Shown here in pieces: positions 56,518 to 64,000 of a stretch of DNA of 64,000 nucleotides; within the stretch, counting starts at the first letter, position 1; each line of letters begins with the position of its first letter. The translations under genes and the position numbers were made by a program. Under the pieces are notes generated by a model. It made no database searches, was not told the DNA's origin, and saw only the letters and a list, made by a program, of their open reading frames with translations. Source of the stretch: Nocardioides sp. S-1144. GTDB taxonomy: Bacteria > Actinomycetota > Actinomycetes > Propionibacteriales > Nocardioidaceae. Where the stretch lies: positions 1 to 64,000 of the forward strand of contig NZ_CP040695.2 in assembly GCF_005954645.2 (NCBI RefSeq). The letters run 5' to 3'.

Positions 56518-57558
56518 GTGAGCGATCGGGCGGGACGCGTGGTGCTCCACGTGGGCGCGCCCAAGTCGGGCACGACCTACCTCCAGAGCCGCCTGCACCG
56601 CAACGCCGCATCGCTGGCCGCGCACGGCGTGCTGGTGCCGCGCGCCGACGCCGCCGACGGGCCCGCCAGCCTGGCCTTCCGGGCGGCGCTCGACCTCACC
56701 GGCGTCCGCCTGGGTCGCGGGCGCGGCTACACCGACGGCTGGTGGGACCGGCTCGTCGCGGTCGTCGGTGACCACGTGGCCACCGGTGGCCCGGCGGTGG
56801 TCAGCGACGAGGCGTTCGTGCGCGCGGACGCCGCGGCAGTGGCGCGCGCGCTGGCCGACCTGCGGGGCACCGGCGCGACGCTGGAGGTCGTCTACACCGC
56901 GCGCGACCTCGCCCGCCAGCTCGTCTCGGGGTGGCTCGAGGGCCTCAAGCACGGCGGCACCCGCACCTTCGGCGCCTACCTCGAGGCAGCCCGCGACGGC
57001 GAGCTGGGGGCGGTGCGCGCCTACGACGTCGCCGCCGTGCTGGGCCGGTGGGCCGAGGCGCTCGGCGACGCCGGCCGGGTGCACCTCGTGACGGTGCCGC
57101 CCGAGGGCGGCGACCGGAGCCTGCTGTGGACGCGCTTCCTCGGCGTCGCCGGTCTCGACCCCGCGTGGGCGCCGGTGGAGGCCGCGCGATCCAACGACGC
57201 CGTGGGCCTGCCCGAGGCGCAGTTCCTCCGCGTGCTCAACGAGCGGCTGGGCGCGGCCGCGTCCCGCGGCGGCCGGCTGCACGCGGTGGTGCAGGACGTC
57301 GTCCGCGAGGGGCTCGCCGAGCGCGGCTCGCCGCGGGTGCGGCTCGACCCGCGGCACGCCGGCTGGGTCGAGGAGCGGACGTCGGACTGGCTGGCCTGGG
57401 CGCGGGGCTCCGGCGTCGACGTGGTCGGCGACCTCGACGACCTGCGACCGGCGCCGGTCGACCCCGCGACCTGGGAGGACCCCGACCGCACGGTGCCCGC
57501 CGCGCTCGACGCCGCCGACGCGGCGCTCGCGGCGGTGCGCGCCGCCCGCCGCCGGTAG
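56518..57558 (+). CDS. Sulfotransferase-like protein
   Basis: The N-terminus VVLHVGAPKSGTTYLQSRLH is the PAPS-binding 5'-phosphosulfate loop of sulfotransferases. VYTARDLARQLVSGW near residue 124 resembles the 3'-phosphate-binding region. The 346-residue length fits bacterial carbohydrate or lipid sulfotransferases. A CAGGAT box ends 7 nt before the GTG. The acceptor is unknown and no sulfate activation genes are in the window. Confidence 0.78.
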   Translation: MSDRAGRVVLHVGAPKSGTTYLQSRLHRNAASLAAHGVLVPRADAADGPASLAFRAALDLTGVRLGRGRGYTDGWWDRLVAVVGDHVATGGPAVVSDEAFVRADAAAVARALADLRGTGATLEVVYTARDLARQLVSGWLEGLKHGGTRTFGAYLEAARDGELGAVRAYDVAAVLGRWAEALGDAGRVHLVTVPPEGGDRSLLWTRFLGVAGLDPAWAPVEAARSNDAVGLPEAQFLRVLNERLGAAASRGGRLHAVVQDVVREGLAERGSPRVRLDPRHAGWVEERTSDWLAWARGSGVDVVGDLDDLRPAPVDPATWEDPDRTVPAALDAADAALAAVRAARRR

Positions 57559-57604
57559 CCGCGCCGGTAGCCACACCGGTAGCCACGCCGCAGGCCCGCG
57601 GTGC

Positions 57605-58036
57605 TCACGCCGCGAGGGAGTCGAGCGGCAGCGGCAGCAGGTCGACGTCGGTGGCCAGGTGCACCACCTCGGTCGGCACGCCGAGCTCGCGGCAGGCCTC
57701 GACGAGGCCCCGCGCCCACGCGCGGTCGACGTCGGTGACCCCGGCCCCGGGCCGGCTGCGCAGGAACGCCCAGCGACCACCGGGGGCGACGTCGTCGAGC
57801 AGGTGGGCGGCGAGCTCGGCGAAGCCGGTGAGCACCTCCGGCTCGGGCACCCGGTCGCAGTCCTCGACCTGGGTCAGCTGCGGCAGCGGGTGGTCCTCGG
57901 CGTCGATGAGCATCATCCAGGTGCTGTGTGCGGAGAAGCCGAGCGGCTCCACGAGGTGGCGCCAGGCGCGCTCGAGGTCGGCCTGGCTGCGGATCACGGG
58001 ACGGTGGGGCGGGGGCGGTGTCGGGTCCATGGCCAC
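57605..58036 (-). CDS. Hypothetical protein, 143 residues
   Basis: Not recognised. It is a soluble, acidic protein with MMLIDAEDHPLPQLTQVEDCD, a helix LTGFAELAAHLLDD, then WAFLRSRPGAGVTDVDRAWARGL and a final VVHLATDVDLLPLP. The order of strands and helices (a ligand-like N-terminal strand, RSRPG loop) resembles small regulatory or DNA-repair-associated proteins such as RadC-like folds only vaguely, so no function is claimed. The start may be GTG 58036 or ATG 58030. Confidence 0.7.
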   Translation of the reverse strand: MAMDPTPPPPHRPVIRSQADLERAWRHLVEPLGFSAHSTWMMLIDAEDHPLPQLTQVEDCDRVPEPEVLTGFAELAAHLLDDVAPGGRWAFLRSRPGAGVTDVDRAWARGLVEACRELGVPTEVVHLATDVDLLPLPLDSLAA

Positions 58037-58226
58037 AGGGTCACCCAGGACGGCCTCGTCCCGCTCCCGTCCTCCACAGGCCTCCCCGGAGCACCTCTCC
58101 CAGCACCTCTCGCAGCGCCCGTCGGCGCGCGCGTCGGGTGCCGGTGCCGGCCCGACCGGGGAACGGGTCGTCGGTGCCGGCCGTTACCGTCGGTGTCCCT
58201 GCCGTCACCGCTCCCCGAGGTCGCCC

Positions 58227-61001
58227 GTGAGCTTCGTGCCCGTCACCGGCGTCGCGACCTTCCGCGCCGCCGACCCACCCCGCGACAGCGTCGTGGAGTT
58301 CAGCGACGACCGGCGCACGATCGCCCTCCCGATGCGGGCCGCCCTGCCGGTGCTCACGAAGGCGCGCGGCCGCGACGACGTCCACCCGAGCGTGGGGCTG
58401 CTCGCCGGCGCCGTGCTGCTCGGCATGCGGCTGGTGGCGGCCGGCAAGTTCGGTCCCGGGGCCGACCTCGCGAGCTGGCGGGTCGCGCCCCTCGACGAGG
58501 CCGACCGCGCCCGCGTCGAGCAGCTGGCCCGGGCCCGGGCCCACGACGACCTCGACGTCGCGTCGGCCGCCGACGTCGTCCGGCAGGTGCTCGACGCCGT
58601 CGCCGACACGATGCCGCGCAGTGCGCCGGTGAGCCCGACCCGCCGGCCGGCCGGCGCCGGTGCGCCACCCCGGCCACCGGTGCGGGCCGGGGCGGGCGTC
58701 GACGCCTTCGCCGAGCGGCTCCAGGCCCGGATCGCGCGGCACCGCACGCCCGCCGCCCGCGCCGACCTGCCGCAGCTGGTGCGGATCTCGCTGCGCGTCG
58801 AGGCCGACGAGGAGGAGCTGGTCGGGGGCACGCTGCGCGTCGTCCTCCAGGTCCACGACGAGCAGGACCCGCTGCACGTCTGCGACGCCGGCGTGCTGTT
58901 CACCGCGGGCGGCGACGAGCACGGCTTCGGTGACCGCGCGCGCACCCACGCCAGCATCGCGCTGCGCAGCGCGGCCGACGCGTGGCCGGTCCTCGACCGG
59001 CTCCTGGCGCTGCGGGTGCCCGACGAGATCACCCTCGACACCGACGAGCTGGTCAGCCTGCTCGACCACGGCGTCGGTGCCCTGGGCGAGCGTGGGGTCG
59101 ACGTCCTCTGGCCGCGCGCCCTGGGCCGCGACCTGAGCTCGACCGCCGTCCTCGACGCGACGCCGCGGCAGGGAGCGGCCGCGTCCGGGCACCGCGAGGA
59201 GCCGCTCAACGAGCCGTTGCTCGGCACCGAGACGCTGTTCAGCTTCCGCTGGCAGCTCGCCCTGCACGGTGACCCGCTGACCGCCGAGGAGATGGACGCG
59301 CTCGCGCAGGCGGCCTCGCCGGTCCTCCGGCTCCGCGGCGCCTGGACCGTCGTCGACCCGAGTGTGGCCCGCAAGGCGCGCAAGCGGCTGATCCGCACCG
59401 TCAAGCCGGCCCAGGCCGTCGCGGCCGCCCTCACCGGCGTCGTCCAGGTCGAGCCCGACGTCGACACGTCGGTCGTCGTCGGGGCCTCTCTGCTCCGGGT
59501 CCGCGAGCGGCTCACCACGGCCGCCACCCGCGAGCCGGTGGAGCCGCCGGCGGCGCTGCGGGCCGAGCTGCGGGAGTACCAGCGGCACGGGCTGACCTGG
59601 CTGGCCGAGCTGACCTCGCTCGGTCTCGGTGCGTGCCTGGCCGACGACATGGGGCTCGGCAAGACCGTCACGCTCATCGGGCTGCACCTGCACCGGGTGG
59701 CCGCCGGCCACCCGGGACCCACCCTCGTGGTGTGCCCGGCGAGCCTGCTCGGCAACTGGGAGGCCGAGATCCGGCGCTTCGCCCCCGGCACCGCCGTGCG
59801 GCGCTTCCACGGGTCGCAGCGCAACCTCGACGGGCTGGGTGGGCCCGACGGGCCCGAGGAGCAGGCGCTCGACGGGGCCGGCTCCGGCTTCGTGCTCACC
59901 ACCTACGGCACGATGCGGGTCGACGCGAGGACCCTGGCCGCCGTGCCGTGGGACCTCGTGGTCGCCGACGAGGCGCAGCACGTGAAGAACCCCGCCTCCT
60001 CGACCGCCCGAGCGCTGCGCACCATCCCGAGCGCCGCCCGGGTCGCGCTCACCGGCACGCCGGTGGAGAACAACCTCACCGAGCTCTGGGCGATCCTCGA
60101 CTGGGCGATCCCCGGCCTGCTCGGCAGCCGCAACGCCTTCCGCAAGGCGTGGGCCGCGCCGATCGAGTCCGGGCAGGAGCCGACCCGGGCGCGCCAGTTC
60201 GCCGACCTCGTCGAGCCGTTCCTGCTCCGGCGCCGCAAGTCCGACCCCGGCATCGCGCCCGAGCTGCCGCCCAAGACCGAGACCGACCACCCGCTCACGC
60301 TCACCCGCGAGCAGGTCGTCCTCTACGAGGCCTTCGTGCGCGACACGATGGAGCGCATCGAGCGCGCCGACGAGGACGCCCGCCGCGGCATGGTGCTCGC
60401 CCTCCTGACCGGCCTCAAGCAGATCTGCAACCACCCGGCGCAGTTCCTCAAGCAGTCCGGCGCGGTCCGGCTCACGGGGCGCTCGGAGAAGCTCGACCTC
60501 CTCGACGAGCTCGTCGGCACGGTGCTCCCCGAGGGCGGGGCGCTGCTCGTGTTCACCCAGTACGTCGCCATGGCCCGGCTCCTCGAGTCCCACCTCGCCA
60601 AGGCGGGCGTGCCGCACCAGCTGCTGCACGGCGGCACCCCGGTGCGCGAGCGGGAGGCGATGGTCGCGCGGTTCCAGGCCGGCGACGTGCCGGTCTTCCT
60701 GCTCTCGCTCAAGGCCGGGGGCACCGGGCTCAACCTGACCCGCGCCGACCACGTCGTCCACGTCGACCGCTGGTGGAACCCCGCCGTCGAGGAGCAGGCC
60801 ACCGACCGCGCCTACCGGATCGGCCAGACCCGGCCGGTGCAGGTGCACCGGATGATCATGCGCGGCACCGTCGAGGAGAAGGTCGCCGAGCTGCTCGGGC
60901 GCAAGCGGGCGCTGGCCGACGCCGTCCTGGGGCGCGGCGAGCAGGCCTTCACCGAGCTCGGCGACGACGAGCTGCGCGACCTCGTCGAGCTGCGCCGGTG
61001 A
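58227..61001 (+). CDS. SNF2-family DEAD/DEAH-box helicase
   Basis: Swi2/Snf2-type ATPase that translocates on DNA. The 924-residue chain has an N-terminal SNF2-associated region (DUF3670-like; about 1-440), Walker A DDMGLGKT with Lys479, the box II DEAQ starting at Asp581, LTGTPVENNLTELW, and a C-terminal helicase domain with VFTQYVAMARLLESHL, SLKAGGTGLNLT and ATDRAYRIGQ. GAGG before the GTG at 58227 supports the start; the open frame reaching back to 56931 is not coding. The SWIM gene follows 30 bp downstream. Confidence 0.93.
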   Translation: MSFVPVTGVATFRAADPPRDSVVEFSDDRRTIALPMRAALPVLTKARGRDDVHPSVGLLAGAVLLGMRLVAAGKFGPGADLASWRVAPLDEADRARVEQLARARAHDDLDVASAADVVRQVLDAVADTMPRSAPVSPTRRPAGAGAPPRPPVRAGAGVDAFAERLQARIARHRTPAARADLPQLVRISLRVEADEEELVGGTLRVVLQVHDEQDPLHVCDAGVLFTAGGDEHGFGDRARTHASIALRSAADAWPVLDRLLALRVPDEITLDTDELVSLLDHGVGALGERGVDVLWPRALGRDLSSTAVLDATPRQGAAASGHREEPLNEPLLGTETLFSFRWQLALHGDPLTAEEMDALAQAASPVLRLRGAWTVVDPSVARKARKRLIRTVKPAQAVAAALTGVVQVEPDVDTSVVVGASLLRVRERLTTAATREPVEPPAALRAELREYQRHGLTWLAELTSLGLGACLADDMGLGKTVTLIGLHLHRVAAGHPGPTLVVCPASLLGNWEAEIRRFAPGTAVRRFHGSQRNLDGLGGPDGPEEQALDGAGSGFVLTTYGTMRVDARTLAAVPWDLVVADEAQHVKNPASSTARALRTIPSAARVALTGTPVENNLTELWAILDWAIPGLLGSRNAFRKAWAAPIESGQEPTRARQFADLVEPFLLRRRKSDPGIAPELPPKTETDHPLTLTREQVVLYEAFVRDTMERIERADEDARRGMVLALLTGLKQICNHPAQFLKQSGAVRLTGRSEKLDLLDELVGTVLPEGGALLVFTQYVAMARLLESHLAKAGVPHQLLHGGTPVREREAMVARFQAGDVPVFLLSLKAGGTGLNLTRADHVVHVDRWWNPAVEEQATDRAYRIGQTRPVQVHRMIMRGTVEEKVAELLGRKRALADAVLGRGEQAFTELGDDELRDLVELRR

Positions 61002-61031
61002 CCGGGCGGGACGGGTGAGCCGGGTGAGCAG

Positions 61032-61739
61032 GTGAGCGCCGCCGTCGTCGCGCACCCGCCGATCCCGGCGCGGCGCGGCGCCGCGCGCGCGACGACCTGG
61101 TGGGGCAAGGCCTGGGTGCGTGCGGTCGAGGAGGCCGCCTACACCGAGGGCGACCTGCGCCAGGGCCGCTCGATCGCGCGGCGCGGCAGCGTCGGCGGGA
61201 TCTCCCTGGCCGCCGGCCGGATGGTCGCGGCCGTCGCCGACGAGCGGGTCCAGCACGGGCTCGTCACCGTCGACTGCCGGCTGCCGGTCCTCGACGCCGA
61301 GGGTCTGGCCGGCCTGGTCGAGGTGGTGGCCGCGGAGTCCGGCCGGGTGGGCTCGCTGCTGGCCGGCGACCTGCCGCACGGCCTGGTCGAGCACGCCGAC
61401 GAGGCCGGGGTCGAGCTGCTGCCCGACGGCCACGAGCTCGAGGCGTCCTGCACCTGCGTCGGCTGGCTCGACCCCTGCCCGCACGCGCTCGCCGTCCTGT
61501 CCCAGGTCGCCTGGCTGGTCGACGCCGACCCGATGGTGCTGCTGCACCTGCGTGGCCTGCCCCGCGACGACCTGCTCGCCCGGCTGCACGCCCGCACCGT
61601 CGCGCCGCCCTCCTCGCTCGACGACGACCAGGACGACGAGGCCGGGCTCGACTCCGCCGTCGACGCCGCCGCCCGCGCCGTCCGCATCCTCGAGCTCCTC
61701 GACGCCGGCGACCCCGGCCCCATCGACCACCTGTTCTGA
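61032..61739 (+). CDS. SWIM zinc finger protein, SNF2 partner
   Basis: A 235-residue protein with a SWIM-type zinc finger CxCx6CxH (Cys140, Cys142, Cys149, His151) in EASCTCVGWLDPCPHALA. The N-terminal TTWWGKAWVRAVEE and the RQGRSIARRGSVGGISL stretch are typical of the SNF2-associated SWIM family. Such genes usually sit next to SNF2 helicases, as here, and are thought to act with them on DNA or chromatin-like complexes. Confidence 0.9.
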   Translation: MSAAVVAHPPIPARRGAARATTWWGKAWVRAVEEAAYTEGDLRQGRSIARRGSVGGISLAAGRMVAAVADERVQHGLVTVDCRLPVLDAEGLAGLVEVVAAESGRVGSLLAGDLPHGLVEHADEAGVELLPDGHELEASCTCVGWLDPCPHALAVLSQVAWLVDADPMVLLHLRGLPRDDLLARLHARTVAPPSSLDDDQDDEAGLDSAVDAAARAVRILELLDAGDPGPIDHLF

Positions 61740-61947
61740 CGGCGGGGTGAGGGCACCCTTACCACGATTCGGCGATCGACGCCTCAGGTCCAGACCAGTC
61801 GTTGACGGTAAAGCACTTGCCTGGTTGGTTTCCCTTACCCCCCGACGTCCTTGGTCGTTCCCCCTTCGTCGACGTCGGCCCCACCGGGCCGACGCCGAGT
61901 CCGGTGCGCCCCGAGGACCTCTCCGCCACCATCCCGAGGAGCGGTAC

Positions 61948-64000
61948 GTGTCCCGATCACCCCTGAAGAGACAGCGCGGTCGCGCAGCCAGGATCGGCGT
62001 CGCCGTCCTGGGCACGGCCCTGCTGGCGAGCACCGCGCTCGCCGGCACGAGCAGCCAGGCCGCGCCGGCCACGGCGGCGCCCGACCCGGAGGTCGTGCTC
62101 GAGCGCTTCCCCGACGAGTCGACCAAGGTCGTCGAGGTCGAGCTGGCCGACACCGCCGAGCTCGACCGGCTCGTCGCGACCGGCGTCGACCTCGACCACG
62201 GGGTCGAGCAGGAGGGCGACGTCCTCGTCGTCCGCGCCGTCGTCACCGACACCGAGATCGCCGCCCTCGAGCAGGCCGGCTACACGATCGGCGAGACGCT
62301 CTACAGCGACGCCGACTCCGAGCGCGCCTTCGCCGAGCGGGCCACGACGATCGCCAGGACCACGAAGGCCGCCCGGAACTTCGCGGCCGACGCCACCCAC
62401 GAGGACGTCTCCGACGTCAAGATCGTGCGCGCCGACTACTACACCTCCTTCGGTGTCGGCACCTTGTCGGTCGAGGCGAAGTGGGCCAACGGCCTGAGCG
62501 AGAACACCCCGCTGACCGTCGAGCGCGACAGCGGCCCCGGGACGCCGATGGGCTCCGGTGGCACGCAGGTCATCAGCCGCTTCGTCGACGCCGGCGCCTA
62601 CCTCTACCACCGCGGCGCGTCCAACGTGATGACCGACGAGAAGGGTGGCGGTGGCCGCCTGCCCGTGCGCCCCGACCAGATCCGCATCACCAGCCCGTCC
62701 GGTGACGTCGCGGTCGCGAAGGTCCGCGACTGGCTGCCGACCGGGTCGGAGAAGGACCCGTTCAAGGGCGCCGGCTACCAGCAGGACTTCGTCAACAGCT
62801 ACCTGACGCCGACCGACCTCTACGCCCGCATCAAGCAGCTCGCGGACACCTACCCCGACATCTCCGAGCTGGTCGCGCTGCCCAACCAGACCAACGGCTA
62901 CCGCCGCAAGGCGATGGCGATGCTCGAGCCGACCAACCGCCTCGTGATGACCGTCGGCACGACCACCGTCACCTCGACCTACGCCGCCGGCACCGCCGCG
63001 TGGGCCCCCACGGCCATCACCCCGGCCGGGTTCCCCGCCACCGCGACCACCGCCCGCCGGGTCACCGCGCAGGGCGTGGACCCGGACGTCGCCGCCCAGG
63101 CCTGCCAGCCGCTGTCCTCGCTCGCCAACACGATCGCGGTCGTCGAGCGCGGTGGCACCTGCACCCTCGAGGCGAAGGCCCTCGCGGCCCAGACCGCCGG
63201 TGCGGTCGCCGTCCTGCTGGCCAACAACACCAGCGGTGCGGGCACCGCCCCGAGCGGCGCCGTCGCCGGCGTGACCATCCCGGTCGTCGGCATCTCCAAC
63301 GCCGACGCCGCGAAGATCCGCAACGCCGGCAGCGCGTCGGTGCAGCTCTTCCCGGGCACCACGCCCGGCAACGCCTCGCGCATCGGCATCGAGACCCTCG
63401 CGTGGGGCCACGAGGGTGGCAACGACGTGACCGCGCAGATCGCCGACCCCGGCGTCGCCTCGTCGCCGCTGTCGGTCTCGGTCACCGACAACTTCATCAA
63501 GGTCAACGCCCGCACCGACGCCTCCGGCGCGATCATCAGCAGCGCCGCCGAGGTGATCGCCGCCCTGAGGACGAACGACGCGGCGATGGACCTGGTCGAG
63601 GTCTACACCTACCGCGGCAACACCGGTGAGGGTGTCGTCTCGGCGACCCCGGTCATCCGGCTGAGCGACAACCTGTCCGCCCCGCAGTCGGTCTCGCGCG
63701 AGCCGCAGACCGTGTGGGCGATCAAGATCGGCAAGACGCGCGACGGCTCCAAGCCGGGCGTGCTCGCCTACGCCCAGGAGCACGCGCGTGAGTGGGTGCC
63801 GCCGCTGGTGACGCTCGAGACCGCCGAGCGCCTGCTGCGCAACTACGACTCGCACGCCGGCACCCGCGAGCTCGTGGACAACCTCGAGATCTGGATCGCG
63901 CCGTCCATCAACCCCGACGGCGGGCACTACTCGTTCTACGACTTCGCCTCGCAGCGCCGCAACATGAAGCGCTACTGCGTCGAGGGCGGCAACAACGACG
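61948..64000 (+). CDS. Secreted M14 zinc carboxypeptidase with inserted PA domain, 3' end cut off
   Basis: The frame is open to the window end (684 codons). A signal peptide covers about residues 1-35 (VLGTALLASTALAG). The M14 peptidase begins near residue 280 (YLTPTDLYARIKQLADTYP); zinc ligands His612 and Glu615 lie in EHAREW, and INPDGGHYS follows. Between RKAMAMLEP and the zinc site there is an insert of roughly 280 residues including a protease-associated domain (VVERGGTCTLEAKALAA near 398). GAGGAG at 61936-61941 supports the GTG start. The third zinc ligand and catalytic Glu lie outside the window. Confidence 0.88.
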   Translation, partial: MSRSPLKRQRGRAARIGVAVLGTALLASTALAGTSSQAAPATAAPDPEVVLERFPDESTKVVEVELADTAELDRLVATGVDLDHGVEQEGDVLVVRAVVTDTEIAALEQAGYTIGETLYSDADSERAFAERATTIARTTKAARNFAADATHEDVSDVKIVRADYYTSFGVGTLSVEAKWANGLSENTPLTVERDSGPGTPMGSGGTQVISRFVDAGAYLYHRGASNVMTDEKGGGGRLPVRPDQIRITSPSGDVAVAKVRDWLPTGSEKDPFKGAGYQQDFVNSYLTPTDLYARIKQLADTYPDISELVALPNQTNGYRRKAMAMLEPTNRLVMTVGTTTVTSTYAAGTAAWAPTAITPAGFPATATTARRVTAQGVDPDVAAQACQPLSSLANTIAVVERGGTCTLEAKALAAQTAGAVAVLLANNTSGAGTAPSGAVAGVTIPVVGISNADAAKIRNAGSASVQLFPGTTPGNASRIGIETLAWGHEGGNDVTAQIADPGVASSPLSVSVTDNFIKVNARTDASGAIISSAAEVIAALRTNDAAMDLVEVYTYRGNTGEGVVSATPVIRLSDNLSAPQSVSREPQTVWAIKIGKTRDGSKPGVLAYAQEHAREWVPPLVTLETAERLLRNYDSHAGTRELVDNLEIWIAPSINPDGGHYSFYDFASQRRNMKRYCVEGGNND

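Noticed and set aside
57559..57604. Short tandem CCGGTAGCCAC units after the sulfotransferase gene
   Set aside because: Two and a half imperfect units in a convergent gap; too little to call an element.
56931..58226. Apparent 432-codon N-terminal extension of the SNF2 helicase
   Set aside because: It crosses the sulfotransferase gene in another frame and an opposing gene; composition is not protein-like.
61802..61830. TTGACG as -35 of the M14 peptidase gene
   Set aside because: No acceptable -10 at 16-18 bp; TTGGTT is a poor match.

Overview
The window looks like the origin-proximal segment of a very GC-rich actinobacterial chromosome. It runs dnaA, dnaN, gnd, recF, a DciA-like gene, gyrB, gyrA, a DUF3566 gene, tRNA-Ile and tRNA-Ala, and then carries the conserved fhaA-fhaB-pstP-rodA-pbpA-pknA-pknB block beside tRNA-Leu. 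GTG starts are frequent, overlaps of the GTGA type are common, and many genes have a TAnnnT box 6-8 nt before the start codon, as in leaderless actinobacterial transcripts. A Nocardioides-like member of the Propionibacteriales is my best guess, from gene order and gene content only. No prophage, integrase, transposase, CRISPR array or rRNA was seen.

Replication and topology, 1-13.2 kb: dnaA is cut by the left edge. The dnaA-dnaN gap holds seven DnaA-box-like nonamers and is the textbook oriC position. Next come the sliding clamp, a short-type 6-phosphogluconate dehydrogenase, RecF with a coupled DciA-like gene, a second-site YidD and both gyrase subunits. Housekeeping and envelope, 13.2-24 kb: two tRNAs flank a DLW-39 microprotein, followed by an OafA-type acyltransferase, SURF1, DUF3817, a patatin coupled to a PlsC-like acyltransferase, a cyclophilin, a zinc-finger rhomboid protease, an internally duplicated CrgA and a DUF881 protein. 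The gap between the rhomboid gene and crgA holds a dense array of better-matching DnaA boxes next to a 34-bp perfect palindrome. This is the most striking non-coding signal in the window.

Growth and division signalling, 24-33 kb, minus strand: two FHA proteins, a PP2C phosphatase, a SEDS polymerase, its class B PBP and two PASTA Ser/Thr kinases form one tightly packed operon. Accessory metabolism, 33-48 kb: an SDR, a nitroreductase, a Cys-type glutathione peroxidase, an SRPBCC protein, an ACT-malic enzyme, a vWA lipoprotein, an AlkB-rubredoxin alkane hydroxylase with paired operator-like dyads, two TetR regulators, an M15 lipoprotein, an SGNH hydrolase with a heptapeptide repeat, a quinone oxidoreductase and ComB. 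Right part, 48-64 kb: an M13 peptidase, a RecQ fused to a phosphoribosyltransferase-like domain, a TrpB2-type synthase divergent from an LLM oxidoreductase, a sulfotransferase-like protein, an SNF2 helicase with a SWIM partner, and an M14 carboxypeptidase cut by the right edge.

Intergenic DNA carries much palindromic structure. There is a 63-bp inverted-repeat family in three copies, stacked hairpins around both TetR genes, and dyads at the promoters of alkB and of the SGNH/TetR operon. Family assignments come from recognised motifs; no database search was possible.
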